Part shown: positions 41,137-49,626 of the stretch, in pieces
Numbering within the stretch: the first letter of the stretch is position 1
How the letters are laid out: each line of letters begins with the position of its first letter
Assembly: GCA_963677475.2 (NCBI GenBank)
Contig: CAXXQD010000015.1
Span: 496,001 to 560,000, forward strand
Direction: 5' to 3'
Length of the DNA: 64,000 nucleotides
DNA from: JABMQB01 sp963677475
GTDB taxonomy: Bacteria; Bacteroidota; Bacteroidia; Bacteroidales; Prolixibacteraceae
Position numbers and translations under genes: made by a program
The notes under the pieces: generated by a model
The model's database searches: none
What the model was told of the DNA's origin: nothing
The model's input: only the letters and a program-made list of their open reading frames with translations

Positions 41137-42507
41137 TTATTGTTCTTCTGTTTTAATAAAATTACATTGTATAGGAGTATTATACTCTCTAGCACATTTT
41201 TCAACGTAAGCGCTAAAGCTTTCCTTATTGTTATAAACAACACCTTCCGACCAACCGGCAAGCATCATGTATTCGTAGCTATGGTTTGCATCGGGTTCAA
41301 TCCTAAAGGCATGGTTTCCATTAAATTCATCAATAAATTGATATTTAGGATTGTATTTGTCTTTAACCACTAATCCAACACCAATAAAAGGGATTTGCCA
41401 AATATCGCGATCATCAATGTTTTCAGGATCTTTAATGTTTTCTGGCCCGGAAGAAATAAGTATTCCTCCTTTTTGTACAAAATTATCTTCCCTTGGTTTT
41501 TTCCGGACACCACATCCCAACAAAACCCCTGCTTGTTTTGGGGCGAATGTGGTATAGGTAACTTTCGATGTGCAATAACTTTGACCAGCATATGCAGTAT
41601 AATACTGGTTGTATTCATAAAAACCATTTCCAGTGTTCCAGTTCATGGTTTTAATACGTATTGTTGACCTAAGAGGACCATTGCAAATAACCTCGTAGGC
41701 ATACCGGGTATCTGAGATTTGCCCTGCGTTCCACATCGCTGTAGGAACCTTTTCATAATGAACAGGTGTAAAACGTGGACGGCTGCTAATTTCAGGTTTA
41801 TCCTTAAATTCGAACAAGCAAACAGCACCACCCCCAAAACTAACATCCACACTTTGAATATCGCTGCCAAAATCTTCATTTTCATAGGCAACGCCATACC
41901 CATCCAGGTTTTTCATGTACAATTGGTTAGACATTAAAACAGGTTTACGTTTCCCGAAAACATCCACGCAATTGGCAAACCATATTTTCCATCCTATGTT
42001 TTCGCTTTCCCAGAATGGCATTTGATGACGGCAATAACTTCCAATATTTGCGTGCGTGCGGTGTGGGTTCCATCCACGGATATTTTCTCCAATATATATA
42101 TAAATGGTTCTTTTTTCTTTGGCTTTTAAGTTCAATTGAAAAAACAATTCGTCCCAAATGCCGTCCTTGTCCAAATCGTCCAACTGATGGAATATGGCAT
42201 GTCCATTGCTTTCTTCTTTTAGTTGATGTCCCCCCTGGCGGTCTAATAATTCAGCCGATGGCGCGGGTGATGGTTCAAGTAACGGGTCAACAATAGTTAT
42301 CCACATTTCGTGAATATCAGGCATAGGAAATTCTTCTCGTGGGATTACCACAGGGCTGTTTTCCCTGTCAAAATCAAGGGTATTCTCGATGGTGTATTGT
42401 AAGCGCATTTGAGGTTCGAAATCGCCCTGGGTATACCATTTGCCTGTTTGGGCAAAGGCGCCTGCAGATATAGCCAGAAATGTAAGGTATAAGATTGTTT
42501 TTTTCAT
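41137..42507 (-). CDS. Secreted DUF4861 protein
   Basis: 456 residues with a signal peptide (about 1-19, GAFAQ). The DUF4861 pattern is seen in VDPLLEPSPAPSAELLDRQ, DKDGIWDELFFQLNLKAKE and AWNAGQ-like segments; the fold is a large beta-sandwich. DUF4861 proteins occur in pectin- and rhamnogalacturonan-utilisation loci, but the reaction is not established to my knowledge. It is 11 bp from the PL10 lyase and on the same strand, so the two form a unit. Confidence 0.8.
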   Translation of the reverse strand: MKKTILYLTFLAISAGAFAQTGKWYTQGDFEPQMRLQYTIENTLDFDRENSPVVIPREEFPMPDIHEMWITIVDPLLEPSPAPSAELLDRQGGHQLKEESNGHAIFHQLDDLDKDGIWDELFFQLNLKAKEKRTIYIYIGENIRGWNPHRTHANIGSYCRHQMPFWESENIGWKIWFANCVDVFGKRKPVLMSNQLYMKNLDGYGVAYENEDFGSDIQSVDVSFGGGAVCLFEFKDKPEISSRPRFTPVHYEKVPTAMWNAGQISDTRYAYEVICNGPLRSTIRIKTMNWNTGNGFYEYNQYYTAYAGQSYCTSKVTYTTFAPKQAGVLLGCGVRKKPREDNFVQKGGILISSGPENIKDPENIDDRDIWQIPFIGVGLVVKDKYNPKYQFIDEFNGNHAFRIEPDANHSYEYMMLAGWSEGVVYNNKESFSAYVEKCAREYNTPIQCNFIKTEEQ

Positions 42508-42518
42508 TTAAAGTCGGT

Positions 42519-44111
42519 TTAATTTTCTTTTTGTGAATTTACAAATTCTATAAGTTTTGACATATTGATTACATACTGCATGGTTGTAATGCCCTTTTGG
42601 TCTTCTCCCAATCGATAGGGTGAAGTGTCATATTTGTCGCCCACCTGGGTGCATCGATAATCTCCTTCAGTTGGTTTTTTAGGACCATTCCCAATATAAG
42701 GGTTTGAGTTGGCATAAACACCTTCCCAGTAGTCTTTTTTAATAAGATCTGAAATAATCCGCTCAATTTCCTGTTCATTGGTTTTAAATTTCCTTCGGGG
42801 CAAAAAGCTTTCAAGTGAAGGTTTTGAGTTTAGGGGTGATTTTTCTAACAGTTCATCAGTCGATATTTTTTTCAAAGATTCAAAACGATCTTCCAAAACT
42901 GAAACATTCAATGCCCTCATTGAGAATGTTGGCATCCACTGGTATGCGGGATTGTAATCTGAATAATATTCTCCATTGGTAGCGTTCGAGCCACGTCGGT
43001 GCACATAAACCGCCTTGTTGGTTCCAACTTCGGTGCACGAAGGGTATAACTTTTGTCCTGGTGCCAGGTTTCGCGGGTAATATTTTGTCATTTCATCCGA
43101 AAGGGCAATAGATTTTAAAAAATCAATGGCGGGGGGTATGGCGTCCATAAATTTTTGTTCACCAGTGATTTCATAATAATCCATTAACATGTTAATGCAC
43201 GAGTAGGTAGCGTTTGAATAAAGCCCTTCGGGTTCATAAGTCCGGGCACCTGCTGGTTTCATATCCGTAGTAAATTGCCATGACCATCCTGCCTGCGGTT
43301 TTTTTTGTTGTAATTGCAAAATACAGTTCATTGCCCGGTTAATTGGTTCTAAAAACCTTTCTTCCTTTAACACAAGGTAGCACATCAATAAAAACCGGAC
43401 ATTGTTTCTGTGTACATCATCGTTTAGTGTAATAAATGAACTGTAATCAGGGCGATTATTTTTCGAATAGTCGAATTTTAGGGGGTAGCGTTGGGGCCAA
43501 CCTCCTGAAGGATATTGGCTCTCCAACACAAACTGGATGGCACTTTCCAGGGCATGTTTCAATTTTGGTTTAGGTTTTTGGTTGTACATGCGCAATAGAA
43601 ACAAAGCAGGTCCGTATGTAGCTTCATCGTCGAACGTTGCATTGCCATAATAATGCTGGAATTCTTCTAACCTCCAGCCATTTTCCCCAATGGTTTCATA
43701 CCAGTCTTTTAATGATTCCTCTCCGTCAAAATCAATGATATAATTCCATCCGCCACAAGGCAGTTGTCCTGAAATTAATGCATCGGCAACTTTTTCTGCA
43801 GCATTATAATAATATTCATCGCCTGTTGCAAAATAGGCTTCCAGAAAAACATTTCCCATGGTAGGTGTTCCAGGTGCCTGTGTCCATATCATGCTTGGTT
43901 TTGCTTCCATTTCACCCCATCTTCGCGATAAATCGGGGGTGTAATTCCAAACATAACCACCCTTATAACTCACTTTTTCTACCATAAAAGTGCTTGCCTT
44001 TTTCATGGTGGAAATTGCCTCATTTTTGGATTTATTTTGTGGTTTCACAGTGCAGGCCTGAAAAACCAGAAAAAGTAAGGAAAGAGAGATTAAATATCTA
44101 GCTGGTTTCAT
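42519..44111 (-). CDS. Pectate lyase, PL10 family, lipoprotein
   Basis: 530 residues. Lipobox FQAC (Cys20) suggests anchoring in the outer membrane. The (alpha/alpha) barrel shows PL10 words: PCGGWNYIIDFDG, SGGWPQRYPL, ITLNDDVHRNNVRFLL, GWSWQFTTDMKPAGARTYEP. The family cleaves polygalacturonate by beta-elimination with calcium. A long C-terminal extension (from about 420) contains EDRFESLKKISTDELLEK and ends with a helical part. With DUF4861 downstream and an AraC regulator divergent upstream, this is a compact pectin unit. Confidence 0.82.
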   Translation of the reverse strand: MKPARYLISLSLLFLVFQACTVKPQNKSKNEAISTMKKASTFMVEKVSYKGGYVWNYTPDLSRRWGEMEAKPSMIWTQAPGTPTMGNVFLEAYFATGDEYYYNAAEKVADALISGQLPCGGWNYIIDFDGEESLKDWYETIGENGWRLEEFQHYYGNATFDDEATYGPALFLLRMYNQKPKPKLKHALESAIQFVLESQYPSGGWPQRYPLKFDYSKNNRPDYSSFITLNDDVHRNNVRFLLMCYLVLKEERFLEPINRAMNCILQLQQKKPQAGWSWQFTTDMKPAGARTYEPEGLYSNATYSCINMLMDYYEITGEQKFMDAIPPAIDFLKSIALSDEMTKYYPRNLAPGQKLYPSCTEVGTNKAVYVHRRGSNATNGEYYSDYNPAYQWMPTFSMRALNVSVLEDRFESLKKISTDELLEKSPLNSKPSLESFLPRRKFKTNEQEIERIISDLIKKDYWEGVYANSNPYIGNGPKKPTEGDYRCTQVGDKYDTSPYRLGEDQKGITTMQYVINMSKLIEFVNSQKEN

Positions 44112-44131
44112 AATGATGTTGTTAATTTTTA

Positions 44132-44139
44132 CAAAAGTA
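44132..44139 (-). promoter_or_regulatory. -7 promoter box of the pectate lyase unit
   Basis: On the minus strand it reads TACTTTTG (TAnnTTTG). It lies 21 bases before the lyase start, in the 93-bp gap shared with the divergent AraC gene. Confidence 0.45.
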
Positions 44140-44204
44140 TATGTAATACATACCTTGATTATGGTTCATTTTTGCTATTTTGTGTCAAATATTAGCATTA
44201 TTCT

Positions 44205-45089
44205 ATGAAGCCGTTGTTAATTTCATCCAATACAAGCTTCGAAAAGGCAATCGATTGCAAAAATGAAAGCATTCCATATTTTTACAATCCATTGCATTAT
44301 CATCGCGAAATTGAACTGACTTTTGTACAAAAAGGATTTGGGCAACGCATTATTGGTGACTCCATTGAAAATTTTTCGGAAGGCGATTTGGTTATGGTTG
44401 GAAGTAACCTTCCTCATATTTGGAAAAGTGCCCCCAGCTTTTACGAACCAGATAGTACCTTGGAAACAAAAGCTGTGGTCATAAAATTCAGGCAGGATTT
44501 TGCCGGGGATATAATGGATACAAAAGAAATGGTTGATATCAAACACCTGCTCTATAAAACATCCGATCGAGGAATAAAGATAACGGGTAGATTAAAAGAA
44601 CTTATTACTTCGAAGGTTCAGGAATTTCCATTGAAGCAAGGATCAACTCAAATCATTGGATTGCTTGAAATTTTGGATCAAATAGCAGCTTCGGATGAAA
44701 TTGCTTTATTATCGAGCCCTGCATATATGGCCGTAATGGAAAAGATAAAAAACGTTGATCCGCGCATTAATTCAGTGGTGGAATATATGCTTAAAAATTC
44801 TAATCGAAGCATAAGCCTTGACGACCTTTCCAGACTTATTCATATGAATAAAAATGCATTCTGTCGTTTTTTTAAGGCCGGTACCGGTAAAACTGTTGGG
44901 AATTATTTATTGGAGATTCGCATTAAAAATGCCTGTCAGAAATTAGTAACCACCAATGAGAGTATCGAATTTATTAGCAGCGAGGTTGGGTATGGAAATT
45001 ATTCCAATTTTAATAAGGCGTTCCATAAAATTACCCAAATGAGCCCTTTAATGTACCGAAAAATGAACCGGAAGGTTTTAGGGGCTTGA
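44205..45089 (+). CDS. AraC-family transcriptional regulator with cupin sensor
   Basis: 294 residues. An N-terminal cupin (about 15-110) shows YNPLHYHREIELTFVQKGFGQR with the HxH pair, and EGDLVMVGSNLPHIWK. The two-helix AraC DNA-binding domain is at about 190-290 (SISLDDLSRLIHMNKNAFCRFFKAGTGKTV, ending SEVGYGNYSNFNKAFHKITQMSPLMYRK). It is transcribed away from the pectate lyase and probably activates it in response to a galacturonate-type sugar. This is inferred from position. Confidence 0.9.
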   Translation: MKPLLISSNTSFEKAIDCKNESIPYFYNPLHYHREIELTFVQKGFGQRIIGDSIENFSEGDLVMVGSNLPHIWKSAPSFYEPDSTLETKAVVIKFRQDFAGDIMDTKEMVDIKHLLYKTSDRGIKITGRLKELITSKVQEFPLKQGSTQIIGLLEILDQIAASDEIALLSSPAYMAVMEKIKNVDPRINSVVEYMLKNSNRSISLDDLSRLIHMNKNAFCRFFKAGTGKTVGNYLLEIRIKNACQKLVTTNESIEFISSEVGYGNYSNFNKAFHKITQMSPLMYRKMNRKVLGA

Positions 45090-45091
45090 AA

Positions 45092-45210
45092 AGCTACAAG
45101 CCTTTAGCTTCAAGCTTCAAGATTTAAACCGAATGCCGCAAGAGGTCATTTCGAACGAAGTGAGAAATCCTTTTCTAGCTGTGAGTTACGAGTTGCGAGT
45201 CACGAGTCAA
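45092..45210. repeat. Heptamer-period tandem repeats and a palindrome half
   Basis: Two heptamer tracts, at about 45092-45124 (AGCTACA AGCCTTT AGCTTCA AGCTTCA) and 45182-45210 (TGAGTTA CGAGTTG CGAGTCA CGAGTCA), flank GTCATTTCGAACGAAGTGAG at 45144, which is half of the palindromic repeat found whole at 45732. No gene lies in this gap. Confidence 0.55.
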
Positions 45211-45300
45211 CGTGTGCAGCATGGGTAATGTAAATGAGTAGAATTGAACACTTTTTTAGCTTCATTTGTTTGGCTGTTAATTCACTAAATAAACAAGCAA

Positions 45301-45725
45301 TGGAAGCAATCGAAGTAAATTATTGGGCAATTGGAGCAGGGGCAGTCTTTTCAATGGTGCTTGGCGCAATTTGGTACGGACCTATTTTTGGTAAAAAATG
45401 GATGGAAATAATTGGAGTTGATCCAAGTGATCTGGAAAACCATAAGAAAATGCAGAAATCGGCTGGTCCCTTATATTTTGTTCAGTTTATTTTGACCCTT
45501 TTCCAGGTGTTGGTGCTGGCACACTTAATCGCGGATACCCAGCGTGTGGGTGGTTTGGAAAGGTCATTATGGATTTGGGCTGCCTTTATCATTCCAACCC
45601 TTGCAGGGGCTGTTATGTGGACCAACCAGTCGGGAAAATTAAAGTGGTCACGTTTTTTAATCCAGGGAGGCTACCAATTAATCTTATTTATTGTTTTTGG
45701 CTTACTCCTTCAGTTTTGGAAATAA
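45301..45725 (+). CDS. DUF1761 membrane protein
   Basis: 141 residues from the ATG at 45301 (MEAIEVNYWAIGAGAV); the longer frame from 45234 adds a hydrophobic stretch not typical of the family. Four membrane helices; YGPIFGKKWMEIIGVD and the TNQSGKLKW loop are DUF1761 features. The role is unknown. It stands between repeats. Confidence 0.72.
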
Positions 45726-45731
45726 TTAATG

Positions 45732-45807
45732 TGTCATCTCGAATCCCGAAGGGTGAGAGATCTCAACGCATAAAGGGATTTCTCCTCATTCATTCGTCGA
45801 AATGACA
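45732..45807. repeat. Palindromic dispersed repeat
   Basis: TGTCATCTCGA at the left end is the complement of TCGAAATGACA at the right end, with internal GAGAGATCTCAAC and GGGATTTCTCCTC that also pair in part. The half copy at 45144 carries the same outer word. It is the common Bacteroidota 'GTCATTTCGA' repeat. Confidence 0.6.
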
Positions 45808-45836
45808 ATGTAGTTATGATTTAAAAAATTACAATT

Positions 45837-46208
45837 ATGAAATTAGGTGCTTTTTCTACAAGTTTAAGTGTGAAGGATATTCGCGCATCCAAACAATTTT
45901 ATGAGAATCTTGGGTTTTCTGTTTTTGCGGGCGATATCGAACAGAATTGGTTGATTATGAAAAATGGCAATGCATTGATTGGCCTTTTTCAGGGCATGTT
46001 TGAAAATAATATCCTGACCTTTAATCCGGGCTGGGATGAAAATGCACAGTTGCTCGAAGAGTATGACGATGTTCGGGCAATCCAAAAAGAACTTAAAAAC
46101 AAGGGCGTAAAGTTCGAAAGGGAAGCAGATGAAACCACATCGGGACCCGCAAGCCTGGTTTTTTTCGACCCGGATGGAAATACAATCCTAATAGACCAGC
46201 ACGTATAG
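45837..46208 (+). CDS. VOC-family (glyoxalase-like) protein
   Basis: 123 residues. GAFSTSLSVKDIRASKQFYENLGFSVF and the end ASLVFFDPDGNTILIDQH are the two beta-alpha-beta-beta-beta modules of the vicinal oxygen chelate fold. The metal-ligand set is incomplete, so it could be a binding protein as well as an enzyme. Substrate unknown. Confidence 0.8.
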   Translation: MKLGAFSTSLSVKDIRASKQFYENLGFSVFAGDIEQNWLIMKNGNALIGLFQGMFENNILTFNPGWDENAQLLEEYDDVRAIQKELKNKGVKFEREADETTSGPASLVFFDPDGNTILIDQHV

Positions 46209-46316
46209 CTAAATCGCTCATATTAGGCGAATTAAAGAAATACTTTGTAAGATTTTCCAGGGCGAAATTGTGCATTTCATGTACTTTTTACCTAACTTGT
46301 ATGGAAAATTATCGCC

Positions 46317-46724
46317 ATGAACCAAGAATTGATTTGGAAAAAGGAATATGAAATAGGTAATTTTGAAATTGACACCGAGCACAAGATTTTTCTAAAAATC
46401 ATCCAGAAAATTGATCACGCATTCACCGAAAAGCAGCCCAAAGATTATATACTGTCTTTATTAAGGGAATTGTATAAATATGCTGACTTTCATTTTATTA
46501 GTGAAGAAAACCTGATGAAATTAGCACATTATCCGGATTTTAAAACCCATAAAGAAGAACATGATAAACTCCTCACCGGATTAAGTGAGAAAATAGGCTT
46601 TTTTGATGTGCAATATATTGATGCTAAAAAGCTTATAGAATTTCTGGTGGACTGGTTTTTAAACCATACAGCCAAAGTTGATACTAAATTGGGGGCGTTT
46701 TTAAAAACGCTAGATTCAAATTAG
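46317..46724 (+). CDS. Bacteriohemerythrin
   Basis: 135 residues. The diiron ligands are visible in IGNFEIDTEHKIFLKII, ADFHFISEENLM, THKEEHDKL and FLNHTAKVDTKLGAFL (H, H-E, H-x3-H, H-D), the order of bacteriohemerythrins. It binds oxygen and may protect oxygen-sensitive enzymes, which fits an anaerobe. Family length is normal. Confidence 0.87.
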   Translation: MNQELIWKKEYEIGNFEIDTEHKIFLKIIQKIDHAFTEKQPKDYILSLLRELYKYADFHFISEENLMKLAHYPDFKTHKEEHDKLLTGLSEKIGFFDVQYIDAKKLIEFLVDWFLNHTAKVDTKLGAFLKTLDSN

Positions 46725-46737
46725 TTAATTTATCTTT

Positions 46738-46771
46738 TTCAATCATTCAATCATTCAGTAATTCAATCATT
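46738..46771. repeat. Octamer-period tandem repeat
   Basis: TCAATCAT TCAATCAT TCAGTAAT TCAATCAT TG. It lies between the hemerythrin gene and the end of the efflux operon. A similar tract is at 60336-60366. Confidence 0.6.
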
Positions 46772-46774
46772 GTT

Positions 46775-47893
46775 TTAGGCTGTTTTCCGGTATTTCCAAA
46801 TGGCGAGGCTAATAAAGAATATGCCCAAACCTAAGAGGGAGAAAAACTCTGTTAACAGGTCGAAAAATCCTGAGCCTTTAAGTACTACCATTCGCATAAT
46901 TCGCATAAAATAGTAGATTGGGTTCACCCTGTCGACCATTTGTGCCCAGTGGGGCATACTCTCCACAGGGGTAAAAATTCCGCCCATAAGTATAAAGAGC
47001 ATCATAAAGAAAAAGCTGATGTACATAACCTGTTGTTGGGTGTTTGAAACCGTTGAAATGAACAAGCCCAATCCTAAAACGCTGATCAGGTATAATCCGG
47101 CAAAACCAAAAAGAAGCGGTATGCTGCCCACAATTGGCAGGTCGAAAACAAGCCTTGCAATGATTAAGCCCAGTGCCAAATCGAAAAGGGCGATTACCCA
47201 AAAGGGCACCAGCTTGCCAATAATAAACTGGTATTTTTTAATAGGGGTAACGTTTAACTGTTCAATGGTCCCGATTTCCTTTTCACGAACCAGGTTCATC
47301 CCCGAAAGAAACATCCCGATAATAGTTACCAATACCGCTAAAATACCGGGAGCCATATACCATTTGTAATCCAACTCTTTATTAAACCAGTAATTTTCGG
47401 TGATGTCAACCGAAACTGGCGGGGTAAATTCAGCAATCCCTTTCCAGTTGGTAACCAGGTTTTTATTAAAATCCGCAATAATAGCATTACAATAGCCGTA
47501 GGTAAGTTGCGCTGCATTTCCATCAATTGCATTGATGAGCAATTGTACACCAACTTTGTTTTCGCGCATTAGATCCCGTTCAAAGTCATTGGGAATAATC
47601 ATAACAATATCCGCATCATCGGTTTTTAAATCATTTTCTGCCAATCGGACCGAAAAAGTAGTTTTATTAAGGTGGTAAAACGGGATTCCATCAAATTTGG
47701 AAACAAGCTGGCGCGAACTTTCAGAAAGATCGTTGTCAACCACCACCATGTCTATTTTTTGCAAGTTAAGATTGGCAGCAAATACCAGAATTAGCATTTG
47801 CAAAATCGGAATCACAAAAATCATGGGCAACATGGTTTTGTTCCGAAAAATCTGCTTAAATTCTTTTTGTAAGATGTATTTTATTGTTTTCAT
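46775..47893 (-). CDS. ABC-2 type permease 2 of the efflux operon
   Basis: 372 residues. A membrane helix at about 21-40 precedes a large external domain, then five to six helices with GIFTPVESMPHWAQMVDRVNPIYYF, the usual motif of YbhS/YhhJ-like ABC-2 permeases. It pairs with the permease at 48370-49476 to form the transmembrane part of the exporter. It is the last gene of the operon, after an S23 gene. Confidence 0.85.
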   Translation of the reverse strand: MKTIKYILQKEFKQIFRNKTMLPMIFVIPILQMLILVFAANLNLQKIDMVVVDNDLSESSRQLVSKFDGIPFYHLNKTTFSVRLAENDLKTDDADIVMIIPNDFERDLMRENKVGVQLLINAIDGNAAQLTYGYCNAIIADFNKNLVTNWKGIAEFTPPVSVDITENYWFNKELDYKWYMAPGILAVLVTIIGMFLSGMNLVREKEIGTIEQLNVTPIKKYQFIIGKLVPFWVIALFDLALGLIIARLVFDLPIVGSIPLLFGFAGLYLISVLGLGLFISTVSNTQQQVMYISFFFMMLFILMGGIFTPVESMPHWAQMVDRVNPIYYFMRIMRMVVLKGSGFFDLLTEFFSLLGLGIFFISLAIWKYRKTA

Positions 47894-47901
47894 ATTTTTT
47901 A

Positions 47902-47930
47902 GCTACGAGATATGAGTTACGAGTTTCGAG
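47902..47930. repeat. Heptamer-period tandem repeat before the S23 gene
   Basis: GCTACGA GATATGA GTTACGA GTTTCGA: a 7-base period with drifting words. It lies between permease 2 and the S23 gene and is in inverted sense to the CTCGCAA tract at 48317. Confidence 0.65.
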
Positions 47931-47931
47931 A

Positions 47932-48285
47932 TTATTTATCAAGTGACTTTTTTAATCCAAATATCATTTTTTGAATTTCGTCTAATATTGAATTGGATAT
48001 TTCGAAATTTTCATTTGACAAATAGTTTATTTCTTTTGAAATAATTAATTGTGTTTCTAATTCATATGCTGATCCTAATGCGATATTCAAAAAGTAGGCC
48101 ATTTCTTTTTTTGAACCACGACCTGAGCCTTCTGCAATGTTAGAAGGAATGGATATAGCACAGCGTTTTATTTGGCTTGTTAGTCCGAACTGTTCTTCAG
48201 TTGGGAATGTCTTTGTATTTTGATAAATTACTTTCACTAGTTCCATACTCTTTTGCCAAACAATTAGTTTCTTAAAATCTTTCAT
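47932..48285 (-). CDS. Four-helix-bundle S23/IVP-family protein
   Basis: 117 residues. FKKLIVWQKSMELVKVIYQNTKTFP and FGLTSQIKRCAISIPSNIAEGSGRGSK are the defining motifs of the S23 ribosomal-intervening-sequence family. The family occurs in insertions of 23S rRNA and as stand-alone genes; some relatives act as bAvd accessory factors in diversity-generating retroelements. No retroelement or rRNA is here. It interrupts an efflux operon and is flanked by inverted-sense heptamer tracts, as if it had arrived as a cassette. Confidence 0.88.
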   Translation of the reverse strand: MKDFKKLIVWQKSMELVKVIYQNTKTFPTEEQFGLTSQIKRCAISIPSNIAEGSGRGSKKEMAYFLNIALGSAYELETQLIISKEINYLSNENFEISNSILDEIQKMIFGLKKSLDK

Positions 48286-48316
48286 TGTGCATTATTTTGG
48301 TTAAACATTCATTCTC

Positions 48317-48360
48317 CTCGCAACTCGCAACTCGCAACTCGCAACTCGCAACTCGTAACT
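48317..48360. repeat. CTCGCAA heptamer array
   Basis: CTCGCAA five times, then CTCGTAA and a partial unit. The exact copies make it the youngest-looking of the heptamer tracts. It lies in the gap between the S23 gene and permease 1. Confidence 0.8.
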
Positions 48361-48369
48361 AATTGCTAG

Positions 48370-49476
48370 CTACTCTAATCTTATCTTAAATTTCTTCACA
48401 CTTACGGCGATAAAAAATACCATCATTCCGGTCAGGATTGCGGTTTCCTTCCAAATAAAAATGAACCCCGAACCTTTCAGCATTATATCCCTCAAAATTT
48501 GTATAAACCAACGTGCCGGCATGATATTACTGAGGTACTGGAGAGGAAGTGGCATATTATCGATCTGAAATATAAACCCGGAAAGCAGGATCGTAGGGAG
48601 CATTAATGCCACCATGGAAATAAACATGGCTACCATTTGGTTTTTAGCGGCCGTTGAAATCAATATGCCGAGGCACAGCGCCATCATTATAAACAATATT
48701 GTTTCAGCCATTAAAAGTATGGGGCTGCCAATAATGGGAACGCCAAAAACAAAGTGCCCGATGAAGAGGATCACAATTGCATTCACTATAGATAGAAGCA
48801 GGTAGGGAGCGACTTTCCCAAGAATAATATGAATTGGTTTTAGTGGCGAAACCAACAATATTTCCATGGTTCCCATTTCTTTTTCGCGGGTAATTGAAAT
48901 GGAAGTCATCATGGCAGAAATAAGCATCAGGATCATTGCCATTGTTCCGGGAACGAACATGTAAACACTGTTTAGGTTTTCGTTGTAATACATTCGCAGG
49001 TTGGTTTCGATCTCATAGGGCATTTTTATGTCAGGAAATTCTTTTTGTACAAAATCGTTAATGATCCCTTTTGTGTAATTAATAGCGAGCCTGCCCAGGT
49101 TCGGATCCGATGCATCGGCAATAAGTTGCACTTTTGCTTTTCCTTCTTTTATAAAAGCCTCTGCAAATCCACTTTCAAAGACAATAACTTCTTTTACTTT
49201 TCCTTTTCGGAAAATCGCTTCCACATCGTTGGTGCTTTCCAAATATTCTTCCAGAATAAAATATCCCGATGAAAGTAATTTGTTGGTAATCCGCTGGGTT
49301 ATGTCGTCTTTCGATTGGTCGTAAATAGCAATTTTCACATCGCTGATTTCACTTTTTATTACCGTTCCGAAAATCAATAACTGGGCAATTGGTATTCCAA
49401 ATAAGATTACCATGGTACGCACATCCCTGAAAATGTGGAAGAATTCTTTTTTTATGAATGATCTTAGTTGAGTCAT
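48370..49476 (-). CDS. ABC-2 type permease 1 of the efflux operon
   Basis: 368 residues. Layout as in its partner: N-terminal helix (about 22-42), extracytoplasmic domain, five helices. FIFQIDNMPLPLQYLSNIMPARWFIQILRDIMLKGSG is the YbhR-like loop, and TREKEMGTMEILLVSPL the cytoplasmic coupling motif. It works with the ATPases at 49622 and 50414 and the adaptor at 51467. Confidence 0.85.
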   Translation of the reverse strand: MTQLRSFIKKEFFHIFRDVRTMVILFGIPIAQLLIFGTVIKSEISDVKIAIYDQSKDDITQRITNKLLSSGYFILEEYLESTNDVEAIFRKGKVKEVIVFESGFAEAFIKEGKAKVQLIADASDPNLGRLAINYTKGIINDFVQKEFPDIKMPYEIETNLRMYYNENLNSVYMFVPGTMAMILMLISAMMTSISITREKEMGTMEILLVSPLKPIHIILGKVAPYLLLSIVNAIVILFIGHFVFGVPIIGSPILLMAETILFIMMALCLGILISTAAKNQMVAMFISMVALMLPTILLSGFIFQIDNMPLPLQYLSNIMPARWFIQILRDIMLKGSGFIFIWKETAILTGMMVFFIAVSVKKFKIRLE

Positions 49477-49486
49477 GAGTTTTTAG

Positions 49487-49626
49487 TTGCGAGTTGCGAG
49501 TTGTAAATCACGATTGTCAGGTCATGTGTTTGGAGTTTGAAATTTTGAGATTCTAGTATCATTTTTATTATTTATCTTTTTTATATTTTATCGCTCGTGG
49601 CTCGTGACTAGTAACTAGAAACTAGC
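49487..49626. repeat. Heptamer-period tracts between permease and ATPase genes
   Basis: TTGCGAG TTGCGAG TTGTAAA at 49487-49507 and CTCGTGG CTCGTGA CTAGTAA CTAGAAA CTAGCGT at about 49592-49626. The first is the complement of the CTCGCAA array, so permease 1 lies between inverted tracts. The second runs into the last codons of the ATPase gene. Confidence 0.65.

Noticed and set aside
47932..48285. Diversity-generating retroelement accessory gene
   Set aside because: The S23 family is related to bAvd, but no reverse transcriptase, template repeat or variable repeat is seen nearby.
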